From NCBI GenBank assembly GCA_013398955.1, contig VWPU01008489.1:1-64000 (forward strand): a DNA stretch of 64,000 bases, read 5' to 3'. Under the pieces are notes generated by a model. That model was not told the origin of the DNA and did not search any database. It saw only the letters and a list, made by a program, of their open reading frames with translations. The position numbers and the translations under genes are program-made. Shown piece by piece: positions 1-10,307 of this stretch. Numbering within the stretch: the first letter of the stretch is position 1; every line of letters begins with the position of its first letter. The stretch is from Callaeas wilsoni (lineage: Eukaryota > Chordata > Aves > Passeriformes > Callaeidae).

Positions 1-85
1 CGGCGGGGCTCGGCGCGGCGCGGGGCACTGGCAGGGCTCCCCGGCCCGATCTCCATGTACAGCTACATGTTTAGGGCCGCTCGGG

Positions 86-95
86 TTAATATATG
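86..95 (-). promoter_or_regulatory. TATA-like element
   Basis: The minus strand reads CATATATTAA inside otherwise GC-rich DNA. It lies about 20 bp from the CCAAT box, and a start site would be expected near position 60-65. Assignment rests on motif and spacing only. Confidence 0.5.
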
Positions 96-114
96 TCGTC
101 AGAAGCGGCGGCCG

Positions 115-119
115 CCAAT
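115..119. promoter_or_regulatory. CCAAT box (NF-Y type)
   Basis: The pentamer CCAAT is embedded in GCCGCCAATGGCC. NF-Y sites work in either orientation. The position between the GC boxes and the TATA-like box fits a leftward promoter. Confidence 0.55.
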
Positions 120-122
120 GGC

Positions 123-137
123 CGGGGCGGGGGCGGA
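123..137. promoter_or_regulatory. Tandem GC boxes (Sp/KLF sites)
   Basis: Two overlapping GGGGCGG-type motifs sit immediately distal to the CCAAT box as seen by a leftward polymerase. Motif call only. Confidence 0.5.
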
Positions 138-180
138 GCCCGCCACCCTCCGCAATAAAACTTTTTGATGTTCTCTCTGC

Positions 181-1419
181 TAATTGCCGAGCTCCTCTTT
201 TAGGATTGGCTGCCCCTCCGCATCCCTAATGTAATTAAAACAAGGGGGGAAAAATTATCATGGAGGCAGAGGTTAATGCAAGTGTTTAGCAGATGCCTTA
301 CAGTAAAATCTGCATTAAAAAAAAAATTGAAAAAAACCCCAAACAACAAAAACCCCCCTACAAACTCATTAAAACTTAAATATCGGATAATCTCAGACCA
401 GGTACAGTATGGATCCAAGAAGTTTCTTGGCAAAAGTCTATGTGAGAGCTTGATAGGCTCTGAGGTTGCTTTGGCAAAGGGCTTTGTGCCGGTCCGGTAG
501 AGCAACAAATAAAACCGGCTTCGGAGGGCACTTCATCGATGCCCGATTGCGACAGGCATGCCCCAGCAGCGCTCCGGCTTGTACTTGTATTGCTGGTTAG
601 TACACACCACGAGATCACTAGTTTCCGTGAGGAGGGCGGCGAAGCTGCTCTGCCTTGCCGGTCACCCGACTTGCGATCCGAGTCAGCATCGGGCTGGCTC
701 CGACTGCGCGCCTGCTGACTGACCGAGGGAGCGGAGCGCTCGGAGCCTGGACGGGGATGGTTTGAAAGAACTATTTTGAGACATTAACAATAAGTTCGAC
801 TCTAACTGATCCTTTTCCAGCTTACCGCCTGCGCCTATGCACCTCCACCAGCCTTCACCCGAGTGACTTATGCGCCTGAAATCGGTTTCATGCTTCTTTA
901 ACTGGTATGATCGGTAAGTAACCGAATATTTTTACAGCATGCTCCGAGCTAATTTTCTAGCTTTTATTAACAAATATATAAATATTTCTCAGCATTCCTG
1001 CTTCTGCAATAAAAAAGACCAGCATCTGCGGAAAGCAGGTCTAGTTATTGAAAGGGAGTAGTTAAATGTTTGCTCAACGGCCAGGCCAAGGAGGAAATCT
1101 CCTGCAGCTATTTAGGTGCTTTGCTTTGGTAAGCTTGAAGATACTACAAAAGAAAAATGGATCTCAAGATGTAACTCATGGATAACTCGGGGCGTTGGTT
1201 GTCATCTTCAAGTGGAGCCGAGCATTACTAAATAGCTGCGAAATACCAAATATCCACCCTTATTTGTGCTGGCTGACGCCTAGGCTGATTCGGCATATAT
1301 TACAATGCAGTTCTACAATATAGGCAGTGTGGAAAACTATGTCAACAGGAGCTGAGAGGTCATAAATTAAAGAAAGAGAAAGATAGAGACGGAGGAGTCT
1401 GCGAAAGAAGTCAGCAGGA
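181..1419. other. Upstream flank, no gene seen
   Basis: Mixed-composition DNA behind the leftward promoter. It holds an A-rich patch near 318-360 and AT-rich, homeodomain-type TAAT/ATTA motifs around 900-1000 and 1250-1320. Short open frames (up to about 100 codons at 200-620) overlap one another on both strands, lack splice context and have no recognisable domain, so I treat them as chance. Regulatory function is plausible from position but unproven. Confidence 0.4.
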
Positions 1420-1800
1420 ACTGTGGTCCAATTTCTGCAGCAGCTTAATGCGCTCTCCGGCCCCTCTGCAGAGGCTGTGGGGGTACCTCGGGGGAAGGGC
1501 TGGGTGGTGGGAAGAGGGCGAAAATCTACTCAATGCCCGGGGAGAGGAGGCAGGCTGAGCTGGGGCGGTTCCGGCGTGGAGAGGGCTGCTGACAGTACAC
1601 AGCGGCTTGTTGGGGCCCGGGGGCTTTGCGAGTGGGTCTGCGGGGTCTCGGCGGGGAATGCCCTGCAGGGAGTGGACGGTCTCCGAGGATGAGGCCGTCC
1701 GCCAAGAAGCAGCCTGCTGCGGTACCCGGGAGCTGGCTTCGTCGGGGAAATATTAAGGGCGAAGCAGAGTGCCAGCCCCGCGGTTCGGCAGAACGGGGAG
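1420..1800. other. Secondary CpG-rich island
   Basis: Local rise in G+C and CpG, for example around 1450-1560 and 1610-1700, inside lower-GC flanks. Overlapping frames on both strands (a 149-codon minus frame crosses it) are explained by low stop-codon density in GC-rich DNA. There is no clear splice pair or domain. It could be an alternative promoter, the start of a divergent noncoding RNA, or a Polycomb-type CpG island. Confidence 0.4.
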
Positions 1801-1850
1801 TGTAGAGTCGGACATAGAGAGGAGACGTGCACGGAGCACAGACTCGCAGG

Positions 1851-2040
1851 CGTAGGTTTTTATAAGCATATACACATATGCGTGAGCGTCTGGGTGTAAA
1901 CTGAGTACGAAAGTGAAAAACTAGTCCAGATGTACAATTGATGTATATACACATATATCTTATACGTACACACACGCTTGTAACCAGCTGATGGATATCT
2001 GTATCTATATACGCACAAGCACACGTGTATATATTGTGTT
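1851..2040. repeat. Imperfect TA/CA alternating purine-pyrimidine tract
   Basis: Broken runs of TATACACATATG-like sequence recur at about 1862-1880, 1938-1975 and 1995-2035. The pattern is a decayed alternating purine-pyrimidine microsatellite with no longer unit. Confidence 0.45.
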
Positions 2041-3079
2041 ATCCTAAGGAAAAAATGTGTCTGCAGTGTGGATTTTTAAATGTAAGGAAGGCCGTGGACA
2101 GACCACGCAGGCAGAGCCCTGCAGCGGCCAGGCAGCTTGCCCCCGCCGCTCGGGATGAGATGTCTGCAGGGCGCAGCCTGGAAATTCCCCCAGTTTCAGC
2201 AGCGATTCTCCAGTTTTGTTTTGCTGCTATATATTCTTGATGGGAAGAAGAAGTGGGCATTGTCAAGGCCGGAAAGTTATATTGGCTTGCAAACGGGCAT
2301 GTGTTTCTTTACACTCTCCCTGTTTGTGTACAAGCTTTCCGATACACTGCAGGTTAGACTGCAGCGGTGACAGTCTCTGTGACAAGACACTACGGCCACT
2401 CCGATAACATCTCCAATGATGAAGGAAACGGAAAACATGAGACAGACAAAAAGTAATAAAATATACAGGAGATATCGATCAGAACACCAGCCTCCAAAGC
2501 TAGCATCATGAGTGCTTAATTAACTTTGGAGAGAGAGGACCTCTAGATAAAGCACCCAGAAGGATCTTATATATATATTTTCCTCGTATCCGAGCAGTTA
2601 TTTATGAGTTTTATAAAGCGAGTTTTAGAGTAAATGCAACTCTCGTGTCCTCCCTCAGCTTTTAAATACTCAGGATTTCCGATCGTGGGTTGTAGCCTTT
2701 TCTGTTTGATCCACGCGTTGAAAAACGCGGCAGCTCAAAGTACCTTTCCCAATACTATGCTCAAAGACCGCTAAAAATTTTGCCAATCTTACACTTACTG
2801 ATTTGATTCTATTTTTTTTTGTGCACAAATCATATGATGATAAAAAAAAAAAACAAGAAAAAAAAACAGAAAAGAAGAAAAAACCCTAAACTTCTGTCAC
2901 TTTATTTCCCTGCCAAAATACTTGCATGTTAGGTGGGGATTTATCAGGACTCTGCTGCCAAGCAGGACTCTCCTTGCTTGCTTATAATAAAGAAATTTTG
3001 GTGGAGGCTGTGCTGAGGCTGGTTTTCTCTTCCTCTACCGACTTTTAAAAACGTATTTTATTTCATTTTTTCGGGAGTC
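2041..3079. other. Non-coding flank, AT-rich
   Basis: AT-rich DNA with A-tracts at about 2840-2885 and TTTTATT-type sites. A small CpG-rich patch occurs at 2090-2180. Short frames here show no domain or splice context. A tiny hairpin at 2714-2729 is listed separately. Confidence 0.35.
2714..2729. other. Small perfect hairpin with GAAA loop
   Basis: Six-base arms (CGCGTT and AACGCG) enclose GAAA. As plus-strand RNA this would be a stem capped by a GNRA tetraloop. It is short enough to arise by chance. Confidence 0.3.
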
Positions 3080-3790
3080 GGTGTGTGGGGCTGTATGGTT
3101 AGGTTTTGCCCTGTGGTTGTTGCCTCTCCAGCCCCGCAGCCCTCCGCAGGGCCGAGCAGGAGGAAGGGGCTGCCCTTGCCCCCCGGTGGGTGCCCCGCGG
3201 CACCCGGGGAGCGGGGGCAGGAGCCCGCGGCGGGAGGCGGCGGGCCGGGCGCCCGCTCAGCGCCGCCGGGGCCACCCGCTGCCCTACCCCGGCGCTCAGT
3301 CGCCGCCGGGCCGCTTATCACCAGGTCATTTCTCTCCTCCGGGCCGAGAGTAGGGTGGGAGCTGGGATAACAGAACAATAGAGCTGTGCTCCCCTCTCCT
3401 TCCCCCGGGCTTGTGTGAATTAAGCTAAATTGCAAATTAAGCTAATTTCTCCGAATCAGTCGGGGAAAACCGTATGGAAACGGGGAAGAGATGCCGACGC
3501 TGGGTGGTCGGAAACCCACATCTGTTGAGGACTCCCGGGCTGGCTGACGGGGAACACTGCAGCCACACCAGGCCAGGCCCTGTGAGGAGAAGGCCAGGGG
3601 CAGAGAGGCGCCTCATCGGTGCCTGGGCAGCGAGCCCGCTCATTTGCTTCTTTACCGCACCTTCCTACTGAGGAGCGCCCGAAATCGGCGGGACGATTAT
3701 GGGGACAGGGCAGCGGCCGGAGCCCGGTACCGACGCCAGACCTACCCATCCCTGCTCCGTGCAGCAGCGCCGGGATCTCCCTTCGTAATT
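3080..3790. other. CpG island with AT-rich break
   Basis: Strongly GC- and CpG-rich from 3120 to 3350. A short AT-rich interruption at 3415-3450 follows, then a second GC-rich half to about 3780. Several mutually overlapping proline/arginine/glycine-rich frames of 65-125 codons cover it on both strands, as expected from GC-rich DNA with few stops. None has a recognisable fold. Best read as a CpG island, possibly a promoter of an unannotated transcript. Confidence 0.5.
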
Positions 3791-5109
3791 TTCATTAAAG
3801 CAGAGAAATAATCAGACACACGAAAGCACCCCGTCCTTTGCTTTTGAGGCGCTGCCCTGGCCGGGCAGCCCCCTCGGCATCTCTCTTTCCCGCAGCTCCC
3901 TAAGCACCGGGGTGCCGATTCCCTCTCCTTTCTCCCGGCTGCCCACCACATCACTCAACCGCCCGGTGCACGGCTTGGAAAGCCGAGACGGGTTTGAATT
4001 TATAGAGTGCATGATGTCATTGACCCGGGTCCAAACGTATCAGAAGGGGGTATCATTCTTGGATGGTTTTGGAGATGCTGGAGCATCCCGTGCCCCAGGG
4101 ATGCCACGCATCCCATGTCTGGTCGTTTAGGAGTTCGTGAAAGAACATAAACACGCAAGAAAAGGGATTTTTGAAAAGAGGCATGGAGAAATATGATTTG
4201 GAGGTCAACCTGTCAGTGTGGGTTAATGAAAAGGACTTGTGCCTAATGGGCCTGGCTTGCACCCTCTCTTGTGCTCACACAACCTGGATTTCAACGCCCA
4301 GGGCAGAGGGCGGGATCGGGCCCAGCAGGCCCGAATTAATCGCTGCCCTTGGAGGTGGAGGAATCCTGGTTTACGTTACTATTATCGGTAATGAACGCCC
4401 ACATATTTCGGGCATGATAATCTCGCAGCGGTTGGGTATACAGAAAAAAAAAAAAAAAGAAAGAGGAAAGATCAGGGATGAGAAAAACGCAAGACACTGA
4501 CCATTTCGTAAGTCGTAATGACTGGCAGTAAGCGCGGGACCCTACGTGTTTTACCACTGCATGTGCAAGCAATTATTCGAGGATTGCTTATATTTGTGAC
4601 TGAGGATCCAGAGTTGCGTTTAGACCCTGGACAGGGATCAGGGAAAGAAAAGAAAAACATAACGAATTCCAACCAAGATCCCTTCTTTGTCAGAAGAATG
4701 GTAATAAAGACCTTACAAAATTCTGCAGTGAACACAGTGTGCCTCTATTTATTGGAATTGTTGTATGCATCTCCTATACATGCACATGTATAAACATGCA
4801 CATGCATACAGACAAACACGCTGTTTTCCCACGTAATATTTGTTTGTATTCCGGGGAAAGAGCATCTTAAGTTGCTCTTGAGCTCGACGCTGATGAAATA
4901 GCTGGCGAATGTAATTGCCTTCATTAACGAATATTTTGTCCTCCAGCATCTAAAGTTCAGACGGTGGAGGGATAAGAAGGCTAGGCTGGCATCATTTTCT
5001 GTTTAGGTTAACAAAAATCAACACTTCCATTGTCATTCTTCATGGAAAGTCTCCATTTAACGAGGCTGGTGTTTAAGAAGCCTTCATAGATCAAAGGTAA
5101 CCTCGCTTG
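3791..5109. other. Non-coding flank with candidate regulatory patches
   Basis: Moderate GC at 3830-4130, then AT-rich. Stretches at 4360-4440 and 4880-4970 are dense in homeodomain-type ATTA/TAAT cores mixed with CpGs, a texture often seen in conserved vertebrate enhancers. A poly-A run lies near 4444-4458, and a palindromic ATGCACATG-rich tract at about 4768-4810. No coding signal. Confidence 0.35.
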
Positions 5110-5440
5110 GCTTAAGAGAAAAATCCCTCTGGAGCAGTGAAAATTAGCTGCAATTTGGCCCTAACTACACGCCCCAAAATGTCGGTGTCGTCCTGCCGGT
5201 ATCCCCCGCGCCGTATACCCGCTGCACTGCACCCCGCTCCCGCTTGCCTGGGATCGGCTGCAGCACACGGACTCGTCCGAAAATTCAGCAGCTGAGTCCT
5301 ACAAATGTCGGCGGCACACTTGTTGCAAGCATCAGCCCGTACCGCAATTCCTATATGCGTATCTCGGTGTAATTGATCTGGCTGAGTGAGGTCTTTTTGG
5401 TAATTTGGATACACCAAGTCTCCAGTTAATGACATATAAT
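5110..5440. other. CpG-rich patch
   Basis: CpGs cluster between about 5165 and 5360 in an otherwise AT-rich neighbourhood. A 107-codon minus-strand frame covers the patch but has no recognised domain and no convincing flanking splice site. A regulatory CpG patch is the simplest reading. Confidence 0.35.
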
Positions 5441-6158
5441 CAGCCTTTAGGTCACTTGGTCATTCTCTTATTACAAACCCCTCCTGCTCTCTCTGATCTC
5501 CTTTCAAACTAAATTTCACACAAACAAATAAAGCAAGACAGGGACAAGTCCTTAAAATGCAAGAGTGAAATATTGGAGAATTGCTCGTGGGGAACTATAA
5601 ACATTTTTTAAAAGAAAAAAGCGAAAAGATAGGACAGAACATCTTATCGAGAAAGAGAGCATTGTGTACAAAACATGGAGGGAAAACCGGTCTGGCTTGT
5701 GTTAAAAGTGACATAAAATTAAAATAAAATAATTACAAACAGAAATGGCATAATGTAAACAGAATACAGGAGACTTTGCTAGAAACGCACGGCCGCGTAC
5801 CGTAATTTGTTCGTACAGACGATATAACCTATCTGTGGATAGACAAAACATTTATTTGCTGGGCTTTAGCCGGAAAAAAAAAAATTTCTTTACTCTTCTT
5901 TTCAGGAAAGTTAAGAAGCCGGAAAATGGAGAAATGAGTGTCATGTACTTCCCCAGACCTGCAGGGAAACAGAGCCGCGGCAAAAAAAGTGGGTGTAAAT
6001 GCGACAACAAAAATAAATACTTTATATCACCGTGCAGAACTTATTTTACTAAGTCAACACTTTGTTTTTCTGCAGCTCACCTTTTCTTTCCTCTAGGGAG
6101 AGACAATACTCACTTTTTATTAGATATTCCCTAAAAGTTTGTTTTGATCCCCGTCCAG
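5441..6158. other. Non-coding, nothing specific seen
   Basis: AT-rich sequence with short A-runs and no gene, no repeat family I recognise and no paired splice sites. Confidence 0.35.
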
Positions 6159-6216
6159 GTGTGTATATACATACATACATATATATATACACACACACAC
6201 ACACACATACACACAT
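6159..6216. repeat. TA/CA compound microsatellite
   Basis: A GTGTATATAC start is followed by CATA units, a TA run, then about ten CA dinucleotides ending in ACATACACACAT. It is a typical compound dinucleotide/tetranucleotide repeat. Confidence 0.85.
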
Positions 6217-6819
6217 GCAATCAACAGGCTGAGGGTCATGTGTGAGCAGAGGCTGGTGCAGTGACCGGGAAGAGGGGCGATCAGATGCCCTAGGTAAGAT
6301 CCCAGGGCCCTACAGGCTGCAGGCAGCTCATTGCAAAGCCAAGCCCCGTTGTTAGGAGCTAAAGTTGATTTATAAAATCGAGAGCCGGGAGATATCAATG
6401 TCGTTCAAGTGTTAGCACTTTGAGAAAGCAGCCTGCAGAAGAGGACTGCGATCCACATTCCCTCACAGGCATTAGCGCCTTTCAAAATATTATCGACATT
6501 TCTACCAGAGCTCTTATTCGTGTGTAGCACGGGGCTCACACAGGAGCTAATTGAGCACGTAGCGTGTGCGAGGTTGCGAGAATGAGGGTCGGGGCAGGCT
6601 CACACAGCAACAGAAATGGGAGCGATGGATAGAAGGAAAGGAGTGTCACAGGCCACCGCGCAGTGCGTGTTGCTATGACACATCTCGTTATTAGTTCAAT
6701 ACATTCCCTGCCTTTTCCGGATTTCTAAGCGCCGGGCTTTTTTTTTTTTTCTCTGCCCGCCAGTTGGGCTACTGAGTTGAAGCATCAGCCCGTAGCCACA
6801 CGGCTCTCCGACCCAGTAC
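6217..6819. other. Non-coding flank with poly-T
   Basis: Moderate GC, with scattered CpGs around 6530-6680 and a 13-base T run at 6738-6750. No gene recognised. Confidence 0.35.
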
Positions 6820-7160
6820 ATCAAAGAGTGATGGGGGTCAGAGCCCCGACGCTGCTCTGCTCTCGGGGCGCACTCTGGGGGACACGGGCCCGCCGCTCCG
6901 GGAGCCGCCGGAGATGCTCAGCCCTGCCCCGGCGCTGCCCGGGCGGGGCCTCCGGCACCCCTCCCGCCGGTGCTCGAAATGCCAAAGGCCGGGGGGCAGG
7001 CGGCGGGCTGGCCCCTCTGCCCATCGCACCTCACGGGGGAGGGCGGCCCCGGAGGCGCCCCGCGGGCGGTGCCGCGCAGGGGAGGAGCCCGGCCGGGCTG
7101 GGGGGGGCATGGAAAGGGTTAAGCGCTTCCCCTCCTCCTGCTGTAGCCCCCTGAATGCCA
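6820..7160. other. CpG island
   Basis: One of the most CpG-dense segments in the window (about 6840-7110). It carries overlapping Pro/Arg/Ala/Gly-rich frames of 64-125 codons on both strands with no recognised domain. Boundaries are sharp: both flanks return to AT-rich sequence within tens of bases. Likely a regulatory CpG island or unannotated transcription start. Confidence 0.5.
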
Positions 7161-7345
7161 CTACTTTCCTCTAGAGGTCTCATTAGGGAAACCCTAACTG
7201 CTATTTTCAACGTTTCCTCAATCAAGCGCCTTTAAATAGAGCTCCACAAACAAACTGGCGGCAAAAAGCGCAGATCTTGTCACGGGCGAGGTTGATTCAA
7301 TATTTCACCCTTGTTTGCTTTGTAATTACAGCCTGGCTTGTGGCT
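7161..7345. promoter_or_regulatory. Candidate enhancer next to CpG island
   Basis: A compact AT-rich stretch directly abuts the CpG island. It contains a TTTAAATAG site, an AATCAAG site, a TTGATTCAATA site and a TTTGTAATTACAG homeodomain-type palindromic core (TAATTA). Motif crowding of this kind is typical of developmental enhancers. Inference from motif content and location only. Confidence 0.3.
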
Positions 7346-7538
7346 ACCTGCACGCTGCGGCGAGTTCCCCTTGCCATCCCCCGTCCGCCCCTCCCTTCCC
7401 TCCTCTGCCGTACAGCCCCGCAGACACCTTTCCCTGGGCTGGGAAATGAGTGGCACCGCCCGCGGGAGCCACTGAGGGAGTGATCTCGGGTCAAAACTTA
7501 AAAATCACACGGAATCTCCCTGGCTAAATGCTGAAGTG

Positions 7539-7556
7539 NTTTTTTTTTTTTTTTTT
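7539..7556. repeat. Poly-T run with one undetermined base
   Basis: Position 7539 is N, the only ambiguous base I noticed, and is followed by about 17 T. The N marks an unresolved homopolymer edge, so the run length should not be trusted. Confidence 0.85.
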
Positions 7557-7599
7557 GCAATGTCTGCTCTGAAGCCATGAGCTTTTCAGCAGAGGGATT

Positions 7600-7720
7600 T
7601 TCCCCGAGCGCTGCCTTGCCCCGTCATGACGGGGTCAGGGACCAGGCAGGCGGCCCGCCTGTCCCCACGCGGGGCAGCCCGAGCGGTTGGTTTGATCTGA
7701 GGGCTTCGCTCCCTCTCTGT
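7600..7720. other. CpG-rich patch containing a 16-bp palindrome
   Basis: GC-rich block. Within it, 7619-7634 is a perfect 16-base palindrome centred on CGTCATGACG, that is, two CRE half-sites (TGACG) arranged back to back. Possible bZIP target; no coding signal. Confidence 0.45.
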
Positions 7721-8110
7721 TAAACTGCTCTTATGATTTGTTATATTTTCCACAGCTGATTATTCTTGTTTGACTGTTGTACAGAGCCGCTTTAAATCTT
7801 CGTCAGGAAGAATAAAAGTTAGAACTGCTCAGACGGGTTCCTGCAGACTTGCGGGCTGGTGCGGGTCCACCTCGGTCACTGCCCAACGACCCCTCTGCAC
7901 ACATCAGGTCTCCATAAACCTCGTTACTGCGGCTGGGGACAGCGGCATCAACACAGATCGGAGCTAATTCGATTATATCTGAAAGCCGGAGTGTAATAGA
8001 GAAGAATCTGGCATTTATGAACTAAGCTGCTATATTTGCTTTGCTGTAAACCGACAAGAATATTTTATGATGGAGGGGAACAGTACAACACAAAAGGGAA
8101 ATATGACAAT
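7721..8110. other. Non-coding, possible conserved element
   Basis: Moderate GC to 7960, then AT-rich with ATTCGATTATATC and ATTTATGA motifs and isolated CpGs at 7960-8060. A 65-codon frame at 7770-7967 has no recognised domain. No gene called. Confidence 0.3.
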
Positions 8111-10292
8111 AAATCTCTTTTTATGAATTCTCTTTAGCAGCAAAACACAAGGATTCAACGGTTTTATGACTCAATTATTTTGCAGGTACATCTAAAGATA
8201 CCTACATAAAAACCAAAAACCCTTGTTCCCCCTCCCAGCCCCCCCCCCGGAGCACAGAAATTCAACCCTGTGCCCCCTAATTCAATGACGAAATTCCCTG
8301 AGATTTTCATGGGAGTAAGGATGGCACAAGAGTTTACATCTGGCCACTGCATGGATGTTTTGATTATTCATGATGCCACTGGCATTACCTTTTCATAGTT
8401 TACTGATACACAAAACTTTTAGTCCCAAGTAATGCTCCACCTTCCATCTCAGAATGAGCACGTTAGGCTGTTCTCTTTTTAGTTACTCTAATACTGTTAA
8501 GGTTTGAGATAATTTATGCATCCACAGAGCTAAACTACAGCTCTAATTTTGAAAGGACTTTTTTCTTTTAGGAATGATTCGCATGCTAAAATAAAGATAG
8601 GTACTTCAGGGAGAGGATTTTCAAGTGGTAAAGGGTCTAATGCTCCTTGAAGTAAGTGCATATAAATCCCTTTGAAGATTTAAACCCTGGATTTTTTTCA
8701 GAGTCGTGTTCCACTGTTAAAAAAACCACAACCAAACAAAAAAACATTCATACATCCTCAAACTGTTTTGTACAATGCAAGCATATTTGCATCCAAGGTG
8801 CTAAGCATATTTTTTTATCTGTCTCCATGCCTTTTTTTCTTATTCTTGTCAAGGAATAGCTGGTAGGCCCAGTGGTCTGCTGCTGGGCTGTAGTGGTTTG
8901 GAAGTGTAGATTTTGAAACACTTGCTTCGCATATTGCACAGTGCCAAGCTTTCCTATTTCAGCACTCACACTTGCACACAGCATGGCACTACAAGAGACT
9001 GGTCACTTGAAGCCTAACAGCTATGAAAGCAGAATGCAGATGCAGCATATGCAGTTAAATATATTCTTTTAAAATAAGTCCTTTTAGTTGAACCTTTTTC
9101 TCACATACAGCTGAATGAAAGTCACACTGCTTTTTTTCCTGTTTTTTTTTTTTTTTTTTTTAATAGAACAGGCATGTGGAATCAGAGCCCTGATTTTATT
9201 AAGAAAGGTTGTAGAACAATCAGTTCAGATATGTCAATCCAAATCATATGTGGAACAACATCTACAAAAAACATCCATGGGAAAAAGACAGATCACAAAA
9301 GCTCACAAATACAAACCTCATCAGTACAAGTTGTTCTGCTTAAGCCAACTTTTCATCAGAGTGGTACCTATTTGTACGAATTGAAGTTTTGCCTACGCCT
9401 ACTGTTGGTGGAAAAAATTTGTACGTAGTTAAGGTAGCTTATCTACCATTACCAGTCTTGCCTCGGGAGGCAGACCACAGTGCAGGCTGGTTTTACTGTT
9501 TTTCACTGAGAAAAGCAGCCTGGACTGAGCTCCTTTCTGTTGCACTAGAGGACTGCAAGCACTTTTTTGCAGTCACTTCAAGGACTGCTACACTAGCCTG
9601 CAGTCTGCAGTACAGACAGAGTAGTGGGAAAAGTGAGTACTGCATATACATTCACCTTTTCTTACCCGGAGTCCAGGGACTGTGCCCTGCATACCCTGGA
9701 GCCCACAACGGGCTTCCCCTCGCTCCATTTGTGTGCTATTCATAAAGATATGTCCTAGCCTGTAAAAACAGTACATGCCCATTTTGTGTGATATGTGCAT
9801 GCACACATCTGGGCTGCATGTGTGGAAAAGTAAAGGCACATACTACAAAAAATTTTACATGTGCAGTTTTCCAAGTATGGGTCTATGGGTCTATAATATG
9901 GCACATCTACAGTGCAGAAAATGACGTTCTTCTGCACAGGAGGACATTTTAGGTGGCTTTCAAACAAAAAAAATCAGAATTGTTCTTGGTAGCACAGCTA
10001 GTAGCACTTTATTTCTCCTGGTTGCTCCTGATGTTTTCTGCAAACCCACTATGATGGAGCATTACTCCTAAACAGCAACATGCACTCAGTGATCAGAATA
10101 TTTCAGATATTCATTTCCATAGGCTGATGTTATTAAAATTAAAAACATCTGCTTTGAGGAATGCAGATTTTCTGGGTGTAAATACTTCTCTACTCCCACA
10201 GTAGTTTCAGCTACACAGGGTAACAAAATGTAATGCTAAACAGTCGTTGTATTGTTTGACACAGAAGCAAATGGAACAATGTTGCTCTTAAT

Positions 10293-10307
10293 GTTGTTGT
10301 TGTTGTT
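10293..10307. repeat. (GTT)5 microsatellite
   Basis: Five perfect GTT units in AT-rich flanks. Confidence 0.8.

Larger units (their letters stand above)
1..180 (-). promoter_or_regulatory. CpG-island core promoter of a leftward gene lying outside the window
   Basis: This block is very GC- and CpG-rich. Read on the minus strand, it presents in order an AATAAA-containing (CDX/HOX-like TTTATTG) site, tandem GC boxes, a CCAAT box in the ATTGG orientation, and a CATATATTAA TATA-like element. About 30 bp downstream of the TATA-like box comes a short hairpin-forming sequence (54-69) and a minus-strand ATG at 56-54 whose frame stays open to the window edge. This order and spacing is classic for a TATA plus CCAAT promoter and implies that the transcribed gene is at coordinates below 1. 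The ATG at 56 would leave only a very short 5' UTR, so the true start codon may be further left. On the plus strand the CCAAT box would lie downstream of the TATA-like box, which argues against rightward firing. The gene was not recognised. Confidence 0.55.

Noticed and set aside
153..162. AATAAA as a polyadenylation signal for a gene ending at the left edge
   Set aside because: It sits behind GC boxes and a CCAAT box in a CpG island, which fits a promoter better than a 3' end.
3058..3435. Pro/Arg/Gly-rich frames of 65-125 codons on both strands
   Set aside because: GC-rich DNA lacks stop codons by composition; the frames overlap each other and show no domain.
6777..7174. Overlapping frames up to 125 codons
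   Set aside because: Same explanation as the other CpG islands: low stop density, both strands open, no recognisable fold.
9389..9745. 118-codon plus-strand frame
   Set aside because: No domain, no paired splice sites, ordinary non-coding composition; a frame of this length is expected by chance in 64 kb.
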